Below, piece after piece: positions 26,221 through 37,203 of a stretch of DNA of 64,000 nucleotides. Origin of the DNA: Populus alba (taxonomy: Eukaryota; Streptophyta; Magnoliopsida; Malpighiales; Salicaceae); the NCBI RefSeq assembly GCF_005239225.2, contig NC_133293.1:18878333-18942332 (forward strand), read 5' to 3'. Under the pieces are notes generated by a model. The model searched no databases. It saw only the letters and a program-made list of their open reading frames with translations, and was not told the origin of the DNA. Each line of letters begins with the position of its first letter. Positions within the stretch are counted from its first letter, which is position 1. The position numbers were made by a program, and so were the translations under genes.

Positions 26221-28618
26221 ATGACCGCGACTACCACGACGTCCATCACAACCGCCCTCCTCCACCTCTCCACACTCCTCCACCTCTCCACCACAGCCTT
26301 TTCGATTGGTGTCAATTATGGTACCCTAGCCAACGATCTGCCATCACCATCTCAGGTGGCCAACTTCCTTAAAACACAAACAATTATTGATAGCATCAAA
26401 ATCTTTGACACCAATCCTGACATTCTTCGCGGTTTTGCCAACACAAACATTACCGTGACTGTAACCGTTGGTAATGGTGATATTCCAGCTCTTGTTGATG
26501 CAAATGCCGCCAGCCGATGGGTTGCTAACAATATCGAGCAATTTTATCCACAGACAAGGATTAAACTCATCGCTGTTGGAAATGAAATCTTGTTTACTGG
26601 TAATAAGGAGTGGATTTCTCATCTTGTACCCTGCATTAAGTCCTTGCATCAGGCTCTTGTTCGTGCTGGGATCAACGATGTTAAGGTAAGATATTTCTTT
26701 CTTTCTTTCTTTCTTTTTTCCCATTGTCAATACATGGACGATATATATTCATCAAAAAAGTCGATTGTTAATCCGTTATTTTTTCCATTTTTCCTTCAAA
26801 TATATTTTCCTGGTAATTAATTCTCTGTCCTCTGGGAATATGTTCGTTCATGATTTATATTCATTCACAAGAATTCATGAAAATAATATCAGAAAATTCA
26901 ACATATCATTTTAAGGCTATATATACCTTCAACTACAATACAAATCAAATAAGGTATTTTAGTTATTTTCAATTCCGTGTTGAGTGTATCCTCATTTATT
27001 CTTAAATATATCTACAAACATCTCCTTATTAAAATTAGTATTTTTAAGTATTAATTTTTTTGTAATTTAATTATGCAGGTGTCAACTCCTTACACCCTTG
27101 GAATCTTGCAAAATTCTGTGCAACCGAGTGCTGCCCGGATCAAGCCTGCCTATGGCAAAGTCGTATTTGCACCCATGCTCGAATTTCTACGTCAAACCAA
27201 ATCACCCCTTTTGGTCAACCCATACCCTTATTTTAGCTACTCTCCGAGCATGGAAGACTACATCCTTTTCAAGCCTAACCCTGGTATCCATGACGACAAC
27301 ACCAACATTACCTACACTAACATGTTCGTTGCAATGATGGATGCAGTTTATTCGGCAATAAAAGCAATGGGTTACGATGACTTGGACATTGTTGTGGCCG
27401 AGTCCGGTTGGCCCTCACTTGGCGACCCGAACCAGCCCATGTGTACGGTGGAGAACGCGGTGTTATATAATAAGAACATGATTAAGGTTGTTACTTCGGG
27501 GGAGGGGACTCCTTTAATGCCCAAACGGCGGTTCGAGACATATGTTTTTGCATTGTTTAATGAGAATCTTAAGCCTGGAACAGCCGCAGAGAGGAATTGG
27601 GGCTTGTTCAGGCCAGATTTTAGCCCGGTTTATGATGTCGGCATTTTGAGCAATATTGGAAAGGTATGAAGTCTATACGCCACTTTTTTGCTTCTTTATG
27701 GAAATCTTATTTGCACCTTTTGGGCAGTGACTTTAATTTAACTATTTATATCTATGGATAATAATAATAACAAAAAACCCCGATATATTAATAATTCTTA
27801 TTGAGACATTGCTTTGATCACTTGCAAGATTAACATGGATAGGAGATCGATATCATTTGTGTATGAAAATAACAAAAAATTGCGTATATATGAAACATAA
27901 TATTGACATTATGATAGGTAATCTAAAAATGTCATATCATATTCGATAAAACTGGATTTGTTTTTTTTTGAAGAAGTCTAAATAACATTCTTCACTTGCT
28001 TTTCCCTTTGATCTGTCGACTCTCTCTTTGTTTCGCTTCTTTGCAGCTATCAGTATTCTTAATTCCTTCACTCCTTGTAAAAAAAAAACTTGATTATATT
28101 TATGGAATCACACGTTAAGATCAAGCAGATCCTCGCTATTTGCAAGGTTATGCCATTACATTTTATTGATTAATTTTCGTCTTTTATTTTCTTGCATTAT
28201 ACAGTCCACTGGCTCAAGCCCATCACCTCTAAAAAGCCTGTCCACTGGCTCAAGCCCATCTCCTACAAGAAGCCCATCTACTGGTCCAAGCCCATATCCT
28301 ACAAGAAGCCCATCTACTGGTTCAAGCCCATATCCTACAAGAAACCCATCCACTGGTGCAAGCCCGTCCACTGACTCAAGCCCGTCACCAACAACAAGAC
28401 CATCTACTGGTTCAAGCCCATCACCCACAACAGGCAAGACATGGAGTGAGCCCAAAGCGGACGCTAGTGACAAAGCATTACAAGCGAGCAAAGACTGCAG
28501 CCAGGGGGCGCATTGCAAGCCTATTCAAACTGGCGGTTCCAGTTTCAATCCAAACAATATCAGGTCCCATGCATCATTGTTAATCCCACTCATTATGATT
28601 TGTTTTGTCTATATATAG
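26221..28618 (+). CDS. GH17 glucan endo-1,3-beta-glucosidase with Ser/Pro-rich linker and degenerate X8 tail
   Basis: Hydrolyses callose-type beta-1,3-glucan; a secreted wall enzyme, probably membrane-anchored. Exons 26221-26685, 27079-27663 and 28205-28618 encode 487 aa. Residues 1-27 form a signal peptide, with the mature protein starting near IGVNYGTLANDLPSP. The GH17 barrel follows, with the acid/base glutamate in LIAVGNEILF (E122) and the nucleophile in IVVAESGWPSLG (E263), both intact. Residues 351-427 are about 6.5 repeats of STGSSPSPTRSP type, likely O-glycosylated. The tail (GKTWSEPKADASDKALQ onward) is recognisably an X8/CBM43 domain. It has lost cysteines: W-S where W-C is expected, and GGSSF where GGACF is expected. 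It stops early after RSHAS in LLIPLIMICFVYI, a hydrophobic end that could still act as a GPI signal. The catalytic part looks functional; the carbohydrate-binding part does not. Confidence 0.9.
28205..28435 (+). repeat. 36-bp coding minisatellite, about 6.5 units
   Basis: In-frame units encode STGSSPSPLKSL, STGSSPSPTRSP, STGPSPYPTRSP, STGSSPYPTRNP, a half unit STGASP, then STDSSPSPTTRP and STGSSPSPTTG. Being a multiple of three, copy-number change keeps frame. It also creates a long but meaningless open frame on the opposite strand. Confidence 0.9.
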
Positions 28619-28639
28619 ACAGATATCAACATGCTTGAA

Positions 28640-30220
28640 TCTACTTATAAAAGAAAATAAATTTAAAAATGTAGATTGAAGTAGGATCAATCATTTGGTC
28701 TTAAAACATTTATTGTTTTTTTTTTTTTAATACTTGCAATTTGATTGTAATATCAATAATTTATTCTCGGTAGCATTTAAAACAACGAGCTAAAGTTTAT
28801 AGATGTAACTCTCTTCAGAAAAAAAAAGGTGAAAAAGGAACATAATATGTTGGTTTTTAAAAAGAAAAATAAAAGGAAGAGTTTTTTCGGTGTATTGAAT
28901 GCTTTTGAAATTGTTAGATGTACTTGTATAAACAGTGTTGTCAGTGATACAATCTATGTTATCGATCGAATACACTTGTATTAAGGTACATGTATCCAAA
29001 AAAAAAAAAAAAAAAAAGCCAATTTTTAACGTTACAAGGCGGGCTCACCTGGAAAAAAATCATGAAGCTCTCGAGGATCAATCAAATCTCCAAATAATTG
29101 GTCCACTAGCTGTTGGACTATCTACTTTGCATCCGTTGAAATAGAGGGAGAAAAAACAGAGAGGCATCATTAATCCTGATCCATGGGTTACCTATGTTTA
29201 CAGTAAAAGGTACACAAATTCGGAAAAGCAAAATTTAGAAATTAAGTTTTCGGGGGAGGGAACATTATACCAATCATGGAGAACCAAACGTTCCATGAGA
29301 GAAACACCCAACCTGATCTTGTCGTTCTGCAATTATAAATGAGAGCCAAGAACCTCCATTAACCTATCCTGTTTTTGTTCTAATTAATTATGTTTTTTTT
29401 TTCCCGTATCATATATGATTCATTGATGTTGATACTTGATACAAATGATCATACCAATATCGATATAATAATTTTTTTGATTATGATATTGCTCTCCCTT
29501 GATTGCGACCACGTCCGAGATTAAAATGAAAGATAACCTTAAGATCTTTTTCAAGAAGCTGCCTTTGCTGTGTTCTTTCCCCCCTAATTTTTCACCTTGC
29601 AGCCTTGCAGGTGCATGCATGATGATGATGGACCGAAGTGATTACAGTCATTATTATCAATAATCGTAATTACAATGCTTATCACAGCTTAAAACAAGAA
29701 ATTGATTGATCCGAAAAGAAAAAGGAAATATCAAATATTTATGTGTATTCACTTCGAGTTAAATTCATCGAGACTATTAATGACAGTACTGCTTCGTCGC
29801 CATAACCATCCGAGCAATCATGAGATAAGCCAACTGGGAACCATATTTTTCCTATAATGCTCTCAGGTTCTGTCCGAATAAACGGAGTTTTCTAACTTGT
29901 ACCAATATTGTTTGTCTTTGCGATGCTTAAAATAAAAGAGAAAGCTTGTCCTTACAGTCGTGCAGTGGTGACATGTTTTTATTTTTAATCTCTCTCTACT
30001 TGGTGTTTTCATGGAGAGGTGATGGTGATTGCAGAGAGGAACATCTGCTTGAAAATAAGAGTTTGCCTACTCTCTCTTTTTTTCGGGAATCGTAGCCGTT
30101 GCTTGTTTTGAGAATGACTTGCAAACCATTCAACTCTACCTATCCGCGACCGACACCCATTTGTTCAATTATTGATAGGTTTTGTATCAGTTAAGCAGAT
30201 GTAGGTGTGATTGCATGCTT
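28640..30220. other. GH17 3' flank and intergenic, no gene seen
   Basis: Contains A runs (for example about 28,999-29,018). No frame of note. Confidence 0.5.
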
Positions 30221-30225
30221 AGAGA

Positions 30226-30412
30226 TGGATGTTTGGGAAGTGGCTGATTTTTAAATAGTTTTTTGTGCTGAAAAGTATATTAATAATATTTTTTTTATTT
30301 TTTAAAAATTATTTTTGATATCAGTACATCAAAATGATCTAAAAAGTACAAATCACATTTAATTTTAACAAAAAAAAATTAATTTTTTTTAAAAAAAACA
30401 AGTTGAATCTCA
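30226..30412 (+). repeat. Dispersed AT-rich short repeat, copy 6
   Basis: TGTTTGGGAAGTGGCTGATT start, ATAGTTTTTTGTGCTGAAA, core TTGATATCAGTACATCAAAA at 30,315-30,334, then GATCTAAAAAGTACAAATCAC. Matches copy 1 block for block. Confidence 0.6.
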
Positions 30413-30419
30413 ATACCGA

Positions 30420-32820
30420 AGAGATTAACTTTTATGATCTCCGAGCCATCTTTATTGGGATTTAGGATGACAGTACTCGCCACCTACTTATATCTCAATT
30501 ATGGTACATGCAATTGACGCAACGAAAGCTTAAAACTTGGGGCCCAAACAATGTATATAGGACATGGTACTGATTAGTTGATCCCTACAACTCCTGTCAA
30601 TTGAACCTAGGACTCACATGTAGTCATGATTATACTTGACAAATCACAAAATAAAATAACGTTTTAGTATTTGTTCAGAAAGGAAAGTGTCGTTACTGCC
30701 ACAGAATTATGACTTTCATTGAAGGGACGAGAAATGAACGCAATTGATCAATGATGAAACCCTGGCTGGTTTTTCTGGTTTGGCCCATGGGGTGGTGGCC
30801 CTCGCTGCGAGAGTTATTGCTCTTAGCTGGTCTTCTCTCTCAGCACCTCTGGACTGAAATTTCTTTCCCGTGAAATGATTAAAGGCAATGCTGCCTTTGG
30901 AAGGAAACAACTTTAATGGGAAGACATGCAATGGGTTGTCAAAAATGAGGTGAGCGTCATCTCTCTATCCCTCTCAGAACATACAGAATCAACGGCAACC
31001 ACCTCTTTCTTTTCAGAAAAAAATAGTTCATTTATTAAGCTTTTTCTCCGAACAACCTCCACCAAACAATTGTTAATGGGTCCAGTTACAGCCCATGGCT
31101 GATCTAACCACTGTTCCAGTTGCGCACTGGGGTTCTGTTGAGTGTAATTGACAGCAAAACCAGTGTCTGTAACCGTGTCTTTTGTTGTATTCAGATGGCC
31201 ACATGCTGCCTAATGTTAGTTCAACATCCCGGGTACATTAAAATCTTGTCCGAGGAGATAAAATTATAGTTAAAAAGTCAAGAGAAGGATTAAACAAATT
31301 AAGGGGTGTGATTATGATTCTAGGAAACATATTATCTTCTTGATTAAGGTGTTTTTTCCAGTTTGGAGTTGCCAATAATGTGGTCCTGCCCCTCTGTTAG
31401 TGAGCTTATGAGCCCAATTTGGGAATAATTTCCCCTTGTATCTCTCCTAGCGGCACATGTTGCTGTACTCATGAATCAGTACAGATGTGGGGTCTGGCAA
31501 AAGGGTTTTTGTGATGGATGTTATTGAGCAATATTAAGTCTAAAAGGTTGTGAAAATCTCTATACACAGATCGTGATAGAAAAGTGTTATCAATATACTC
31601 ACTTTGCTATGTATATCATACGTAAAGTTTAAAACATGTGATGTTTTTATTATTCATAAAAACATTGTTTATCTTTTTATATTGTACTGTGAATTAAATA
31701 GTGTAATTTTTTTAAAAAAATGAATTTGATACCCAATTGATTCTTTTTTTGTAAAGGAGAGTTAAATTAAAAGAAAAATTGCTAGAGGGAAAAAAATGAA
31801 AAACATAGGTGACAAACTGAGAATATCTATCAAAAATTCAGTTAAGTCCTCCATCTTTTTCATTTATTAGGTTATTGGTCCCTATCTTACAAAATTTAAT
31901 TTTGATACCAAATATCATTTTATTCATTTTCAATTTTTTTTGGTTGGAAGAGAGAGATGAGAATATCTATACCGTAGTGTTCTTTCTAAACCAGTGTTTG
32001 TAAACTAGATTCTAGTTTAGAAAGATAAAATGTTAATTTGTTGGTGAGGAATCTAGCTACAAAAATAATTGGTTTTTTTTATCAAATAGTTTTATATAAT
32101 AAGGAATCTACATTCGAGTTAATTCGCATAACGATCAAATGGTCCTAAATTTACATTGAAAAACAATCAATTTAATTTAAGTTAATTCTCACACAATTTG
32201 ATTTAAAATTTAAATTAAACAAAAAGTTAGGTTGTAAGATTTCCAAATTAATCTATTAAACCAAGTTTAATAACAAACCAAAAACTATTAATACTTTTTA
32301 TAAATTTTTGTATATTTTAAAAAGCAAGTCCAAACCACGGTGGACCACGTACTATTAATCTACTAATTACAAAAGCAATTGGCATCAGTCTTTTCGGAAT
32401 TACGCGTACACTATTTATCCATTCCATACATTTTATATGTGCAACCACATAGCACTTTCATGAGAAGCATCGTGTGAATAAAAGGTGCACAAACAGCAAA
32501 AAGTTGAGTGAAAAAGAAGTGGCAGCATCATGATCAGAATTGTGTGATCAAAATACGAGGGCAGCCAATAATTTTTCTTCCAGTGGCTCACTCAAGAATT
32601 AAAATATAATAACACGCAATATTAGGACAATCAAACTTAAGCGAATACATGTAAAAGAAACCTAATTTTTAATGAAGGGATGGCATACATAACAAACACT
32701 GACAATGATAGCATAATATAAAGATGATTTAATTTGTGGAAAGTGGTTAGCCTCCTTTTGACTCTTAATAACGTTCCAAATACAAAAGAAAATCCAGACA
32801 AGAGAAAATTCATACTACAT
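30420..32820. other. Intergenic, no gene seen
   Basis: A 71-codon minus-strand frame at 30,716-30,931 is in a less AT-rich patch but is unrecognisable. A TATAAAGA at 32,717-32,724 could serve the next gene. Confidence 0.45.
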
Positions 32821-32915
32821 TACATATCTTGAAGAGCTATAGAGTGGTTGGCCATCACAGACAACAAAAAAAAAAACAAAAAAAAACGGCCTCCACCAAG
32901 AAATTCACAAACCTC

Positions 32916-33590
32916 ATGGAAGAGAAGGAGAAGAAGAAACACAATAAGAAGCAAAAACACCAACACCCAAACCAGCAAACCAGCAAGCCATCATCAGATT
33001 TTTCTTTCAAGGCTAGTTCAGAAGTGAAGGGTCTTCGTTTTGGGGGCCAGTTCATTGTAAAATCTTTCACAATCCGGCGAGCAAGGCCTCTTGAGCTGCT
33101 AAAAGTCCTTTCCTATCCACCAACGAACAAGAACAGCAACACCAGTAAGGCCGCTTTCCCTTCAACAACAGCTTTTCTGCCTACAAACTTCACTATATTA
33201 GCACACCATGCTTGGCATACCTTAACACTTGGTCTTGGAACCAAGAAATCCAAAGTACTACTATTTGTCTTTGAATCCGAGTCCATGAAGTTGGCTGTTG
33301 ACAGAGTGTGGCCACCAGAGATACCACTTGGAGAAGTGAACAAGAAACTTATAAGAGGCCTGAATGGATGTGAAATGGCGAGGTTTAAGTTTAGAAAAGG
33401 ATGCATTACTTTTTATGTCTATGCAGTTAGACGTGTAGGCAACCTGGGATTCTCTTGTGCAGATGATTTAAAGATGATATTACAGTCTGTGGTTGCCCTC
33501 AATGATTTCTTGGATCACACTGCTATGCTTGCCATGCCTCATCAGAGAAGCATCAACTATGCATCACCCCAGGTCGCTATGGCTCACTAG
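32916..33590 (+). CDS. Conserved-looking plant protein of unknown function, single exon
   Basis: 224 aa from the ATG at 32916 (an upstream in-frame TTG is not used as a start). Residues 1-30 are a Lys/His/Gln-rich basic tail that could be a nuclear-targeting region. The rest is a well-formed globular sequence: VKGLRFGGQFIVKSFTIRRA, PLELLKVLSYPP, FTILAHHAWHTLTLGLGTKK, KVLLFVFESESMKLAVDRVW, PPEIPLGEVNKKLIRGLNG, CEMARFKFRKGCITFYVYAV. It ends with a helical LQSVVALNDFLDHTAMLAMP. Even hydrophobic patterning, balanced codon use and lack of internal stops argue that it is a real gene. No transmembrane segment or signal peptide is seen. I do not recognise a named domain. Confidence 0.8.
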   Translation: MEEKEKKKHNKKQKHQHPNQQTSKPSSDFSFKASSEVKGLRFGGQFIVKSFTIRRARPLELLKVLSYPPTNKNSNTSKAAFPSTTAFLPTNFTILAHHAWHTLTLGLGTKKSKVLLFVFESESMKLAVDRVWPPEIPLGEVNKKLIRGLNGCEMARFKFRKGCITFYVYAVRRVGNLGFSCADDLKMILQSVVALNDFLDHTAMLAMPHQRSINYASPQVAMAH

Positions 33591-33599
33591 GCATGCTTA

Positions 33600-36100
33600 T
33601 TTTTGCTCCTGCTTTTTAAAAAAAAAAAATAGTTTTAGGCCTTTTCTTTTGGTGATTTTAGTACTTTTTTTTCCTTAACGATGGGGGGATTGGTTTATTT
33701 GTGGGGGATCGCGTATGTGATTTTCTATTTGTTCTAATTAACAAAAGGAGTTTTTTTTTAGTCTAAATAAATACTGGATAAATTCGAGTTTATTTGGTGG
33801 TGAATTCAATGTCTCAACCTGCAAGTTGACGTTGCAGTTTGAGCAGTGCCACAGCTACCTGGCATATCAAAGCTCTTTCAAATGGAAGGAGTGTATTATT
33901 ATTGTACTCTTGTGATGAGTCTTGCACAATATTCATGGACAACTTATTATTTATTCATTTCCTTCTACCATTTCTGTTGTCTTTTTTCAAATTGCTGCTA
34001 ACAATATAGCCAAGAAAATTATTCTTGGAGAATATTCCTTTACAGGCAATAATCTACATTCTACAGTATTTTAATTTTTGCTCGAGTGCTCCTTGACTGA
34101 CCTGTGCAAGTGTTCTAAGAAGATATTATTGTGCTAATTTTGCACATTACGTCGTACAAGAACCTTTTAGATTTTGAAGAAAATCTTGACGTTATGTAAA
34201 ATGACAAAATGTGAAAGTAGTTAAATAATACCACTGGAATAGTAAGTTTTAACTCCAACACCAACTGTAGGACTGCAATCTGCAAGTGTAACTTCGACAT
34301 TTGAGCTCACGGGCTGGATCTAAGTTCTAACAAAATGATCTTGAACACAATTTACGAGAAAAGAGTAATGTTTGAGTCCTGGAGAGGGGAAATTTTGGAT
34401 TGAATGAGCCTGTCACGCTGCAGAGATGCTGATGGCAATTACAGGGTTAACGAAGGATATCGGCACGATTCATCTCTATCCATGGCTCAATGCAGGGAGC
34501 TATGCAGTTACTGAAAATATGAAAGGATTGAGAAGATAATAAAAAGCTGAACCTAACACTGATCATTCGACAAACTCAAACCCATTTGTCATGTCAGTCA
34601 CAATCCGGTCGTGTCATTTCACCATAACGTCAAAAATTTCTTCAAGATCTAAAAGGTTCTTAAACGAGCATTATATAGCAAGTACTAAGAAAGGGTTAAT
34701 TTACACGGTGACCGGAGAATTCGTTGTTTTAACTTTTATGGGCTTGATGATAAGGATATATGGTGATGATGTCGGGTCAATAAAAGAAAAAACAACCTCT
34801 GGGGCATGATAGAAAGCAAAACAGGGAGCAGGTTAAGGGCCAACCCCTCCACCTCTACAAAAGCATTATGGTCTACAAAAGTGGGGTAAGAGCAGAAACT
34901 CCTTTTCTTTATCACACTCCTCCTTCCGGCTTTAATCATACCATGGGAAGGCCCATCTGTAAACCCCCTTTTTTCACAAGAATCATGGACATCTCTTTCC
35001 TCTGCTCCAGAAAAAAGAAGAGTGCAGCTTCGCAGTGTATTTACAGTTGAATTACTCGTAGACACGTGTACGTGAGAGGATCGAGTACTGCATCAGAAGA
35101 TGTGTCATTAGGTACTCTCTGCTGTTTCATCACAGGCATCGCCGGGCCTCACATGGTATCTACAGAATTTAAAATGTCCTTGCAGTTTTTTTCTTCTTAG
35201 CTTCTATGGAACCAAGAACCTAGAGAAGAGCAGAATCAAATTAAAACAGGGTGGCGGTGTATATTCAAAGATTTTCGGTGTACTTATGCTGGGGATGGAT
35301 GAGATGGGATGGAATTGCATGTTCATGCATCGTTCTTTCATCATCCGTTAGTGAAGTAGAAGCAATTTACAAATGCAGGAGATGCTTGAAAATACATTAT
35401 CGCTGGTAATGGTAAAAGGAGAAATTAAGTAAATAGTCTGATGCTACTGGTTAGAGATAAATTTAGATGGAGATATTATTATCACTTTTATGATTCAAAA
35501 ATTTTATTTTATTTTATATTTTTTAATAAAATAAAAAATAACTAATAAAATACTACTATTTTTTTTTAAAATATCACAAAGTTTTTCACGGGAGAATGCA
35601 AAGTGCTTTGTATTTTTTTTTTAACCACAATCTCAAATGTGTTTAGCAAGACTTGCATTGGATGTTCTATTATGGTTGATTTTCCAAGGGAGTGGCTGGT
35701 AGTTTTTATTTTTTGCTCAGCCACGTGGAAAAAAATATTTAGTTAATTAAATTTTTTCTGTTTTTTTCACCTAGTCTGCAACATTTCAAACTTAATTTTT
35801 ATAGAATATAAATAATATATTTTTTTACGAAAATTTAAAAAAATTATATATATATTAAAAAATTAAATGACAACTAGAAATATTTTTTAAAAAAACAATT
35901 AACCGGAAAAGCTATATCAACGCCGAACACTAATGTAGTGGTTGCATAATTAGAGCATCGATATGACATCTCTTCAGCCGAAAGAACACTACGGTATTTG
36001 TGCCTTGGATCAATTACAGGGCTTGACTTATAGCTAAATACGTTGAAAAAGCTGTCAAAGAAATGATACTGCTATTAACTTGACAAAATTGCACGTAAAC
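33600..36100. other. Intergenic, with an inverted-repeat pair; no gene seen
   Basis: T-rich 3' flank of the preceding gene, then the inverted repeat listed separately. Frames of 60-109 codons around 34,740-35,065 on both strands are unrecognised. Confidence 0.45.
34141..34680. repeat. Inverted repeat, arms of ~65 bp, spacer ~405 bp
   Basis: Left arm 34,141-34,205 and right arm 34,613-34,680 are reverse complements with few differences. The shared phrase on the right arm is CATAACGTCAAAAATTTCTT followed by CAAGATCTAAAAGGTTCTT; the left arm carries its complement (AAGAACCTTTTAGATTTTGA, CTTGACGTTATG). Weaker similarity extends past both ends. It could be a non-autonomous element or part of a larger inverted duplication. 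Confidence 0.65.
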
Positions 36101-36106
36101 AACATG

Positions 36107-36220
36107 ATTTGATGCCAAACATTTTGACTCCCGCTTCACTCTTTTTAAACATATTAATTTAAAATAAAAAAAATTTAATTTTTTTTTAAAATATTTTTAA
36201 AATATATTATCAAACACATC
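36107..36220 (+). repeat. Dispersed AT-rich short repeat, copy 7 (3' half)
   Basis: CATATTAATTTAAAATAAAA onward to TTTTAAAATATATTATCAAACACATCC, the same terminal half as copies 2 and 11. Confidence 0.4.
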
Positions 36221-36264
36221 CGATGGTGTCCTTGTTTATTTCATTTTTTTGTGCTCCTTTTAAA

Positions 36265-36460
36265 AGAGTTAAAGTTTTTATGTTTTAAAAATATTTTTTT
36301 AAAAATTTAAATATTTTTTACTACATTAATGTTTTTTATATTTTTAGATTATTTTAATACACTAATATCAAAAATAATTTTTATAAAATTAAAAAATATT
36401 ATTTTAACATATTTTTGAATGAAAAAAACTTTAAAAAATAACCATGAATACACTAATTGG
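36265..36460 (-). repeat. Dispersed AT-rich short repeat, copy 8 (inverted)
   Basis: TATTTTTAGATTATTTTAAT then ACACTAATATCAAAAATAAT (36,341-36,380) and a GAATGAAAAAAACTTTAAAAAATAA end, matching copy 4. Lies back-to-back with copies 7 and 9. Confidence 0.5.
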
Positions 36461-36559
36461 TTAACGACTTCCACTTTTCCAGTGTTATCATCTCTGTTTT
36501 CTTGGATTTAAAAAAACAGTTTTAGAAATGAATAATTCAAGTGTAAATGGTTAAGTTAG

Positions 36560-36725
36560 AGCGTGATTATTTTTATAATAATTGTTTTTTAAAATATTTT
36601 TTTGTTTAAAAATATATTAAAATTATATATTTTTTATTTGTTAAAATTTATTTTTATATCAACAGATTAAAATAATTAAAAATAATAAAAAGTTAATTAA
36701 AAAAAAAAAAAGTTAATTTTTTTAC
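36560..36725 (+). repeat. Dispersed AT-rich short repeat, copy 9 (degenerate)
   Basis: GTGATTATTTTTATAATAAT start, ATCAACAGATTAAAATAATT core remnant. Third member of a cluster within 620 bases. Confidence 0.35.
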
Positions 36726-36807
36726 CAAAAGCAACTTGGCACTGCAAAAACGGGACATAAACCTTAAAAACGTAAGAAACTTGGTCTCTCGTATAAAACC
36801 GATATAC

Positions 36808-37050
36808 ATTTTTTTTTTTTTAAAGCCCACCATATCATTTGATCAACATAGCCATCCGGTGGCTAAAGATTATGGAGTTTTGGGCCCAGGTATTCCCATC
36901 TCTTTCGGTCCAAGCTTCTGAAGGTGGGCTTCACAACAATAAGCGACGCCGCTGGGTTTTGCGAGTAATACTCGAAATACAAGTGCCACCGTGGGCTTGA
37001 ACTCAGACCACAAGGTTCTTGCGCCGTCTGAGACTCTGAGCTAGACAGAC
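36808..37050 (-). mobile_element. tRNA-Lys-derived SINE
   Basis: Read on the minus strand, the head starts GTCTGTCTAGCTCAGAG (box A region, about 37,050-37,034). It continues GCGCAAGAACCTTGTGGTC and GAGTTCAAGCCCACGGTGG (box B region, about 37,004-36,986). This tracks a plant lysine tRNA, with the anticodon loop deleted, so it cannot be a working tRNA. About 150 bases of unrelated body follow, ending in a 13-base A run (plus-strand T run 36,809-36,821). GATATA occurs just beyond both ends (36,801-36,806 and 37,065-37,070), a possible trace of the target duplication. It sits 150 bases upstream of the ALG5 start. Confidence 0.72.
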
Positions 37051-37203
37051 TTTGTGAACAACTTGATATAAATTTTCTTAATTAACAATTGTTCTATTTG
37101 TAATTGAGGAATGCGGAGTAAGGACGTGATGAAAATATGTTTGTCAAAGTAGTAGTGGAGGACTCAGAGAGAGAGAGAGAGGAGAAACAGTAGCTAAGAG
37201 AGA

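Noticed and set aside
28205..28435. CRISPR-like regular repeat
   Set aside because: The repeats are contiguous, coding and in a plant gene; there are no spacers.
28156..28518. 120-codon minus-strand frame with repeated VDGLEPVDG-type units
   Set aside because: It is the antisense shadow of the GH17 Ser-Pro minisatellite; the plus strand reads through with correct splice sites.
32829..32915. N-terminal extension of the 224-aa protein by 29 residues
   Set aside because: It would require a TTG start and is lysine-rich by composition; the ATG at 32916 is the natural start.
36984..37050. Functional tRNA-Lys gene
   Set aside because: The anticodon loop is missing and the acceptor ends do not pair; the A-tailed body shows it is a SINE head.
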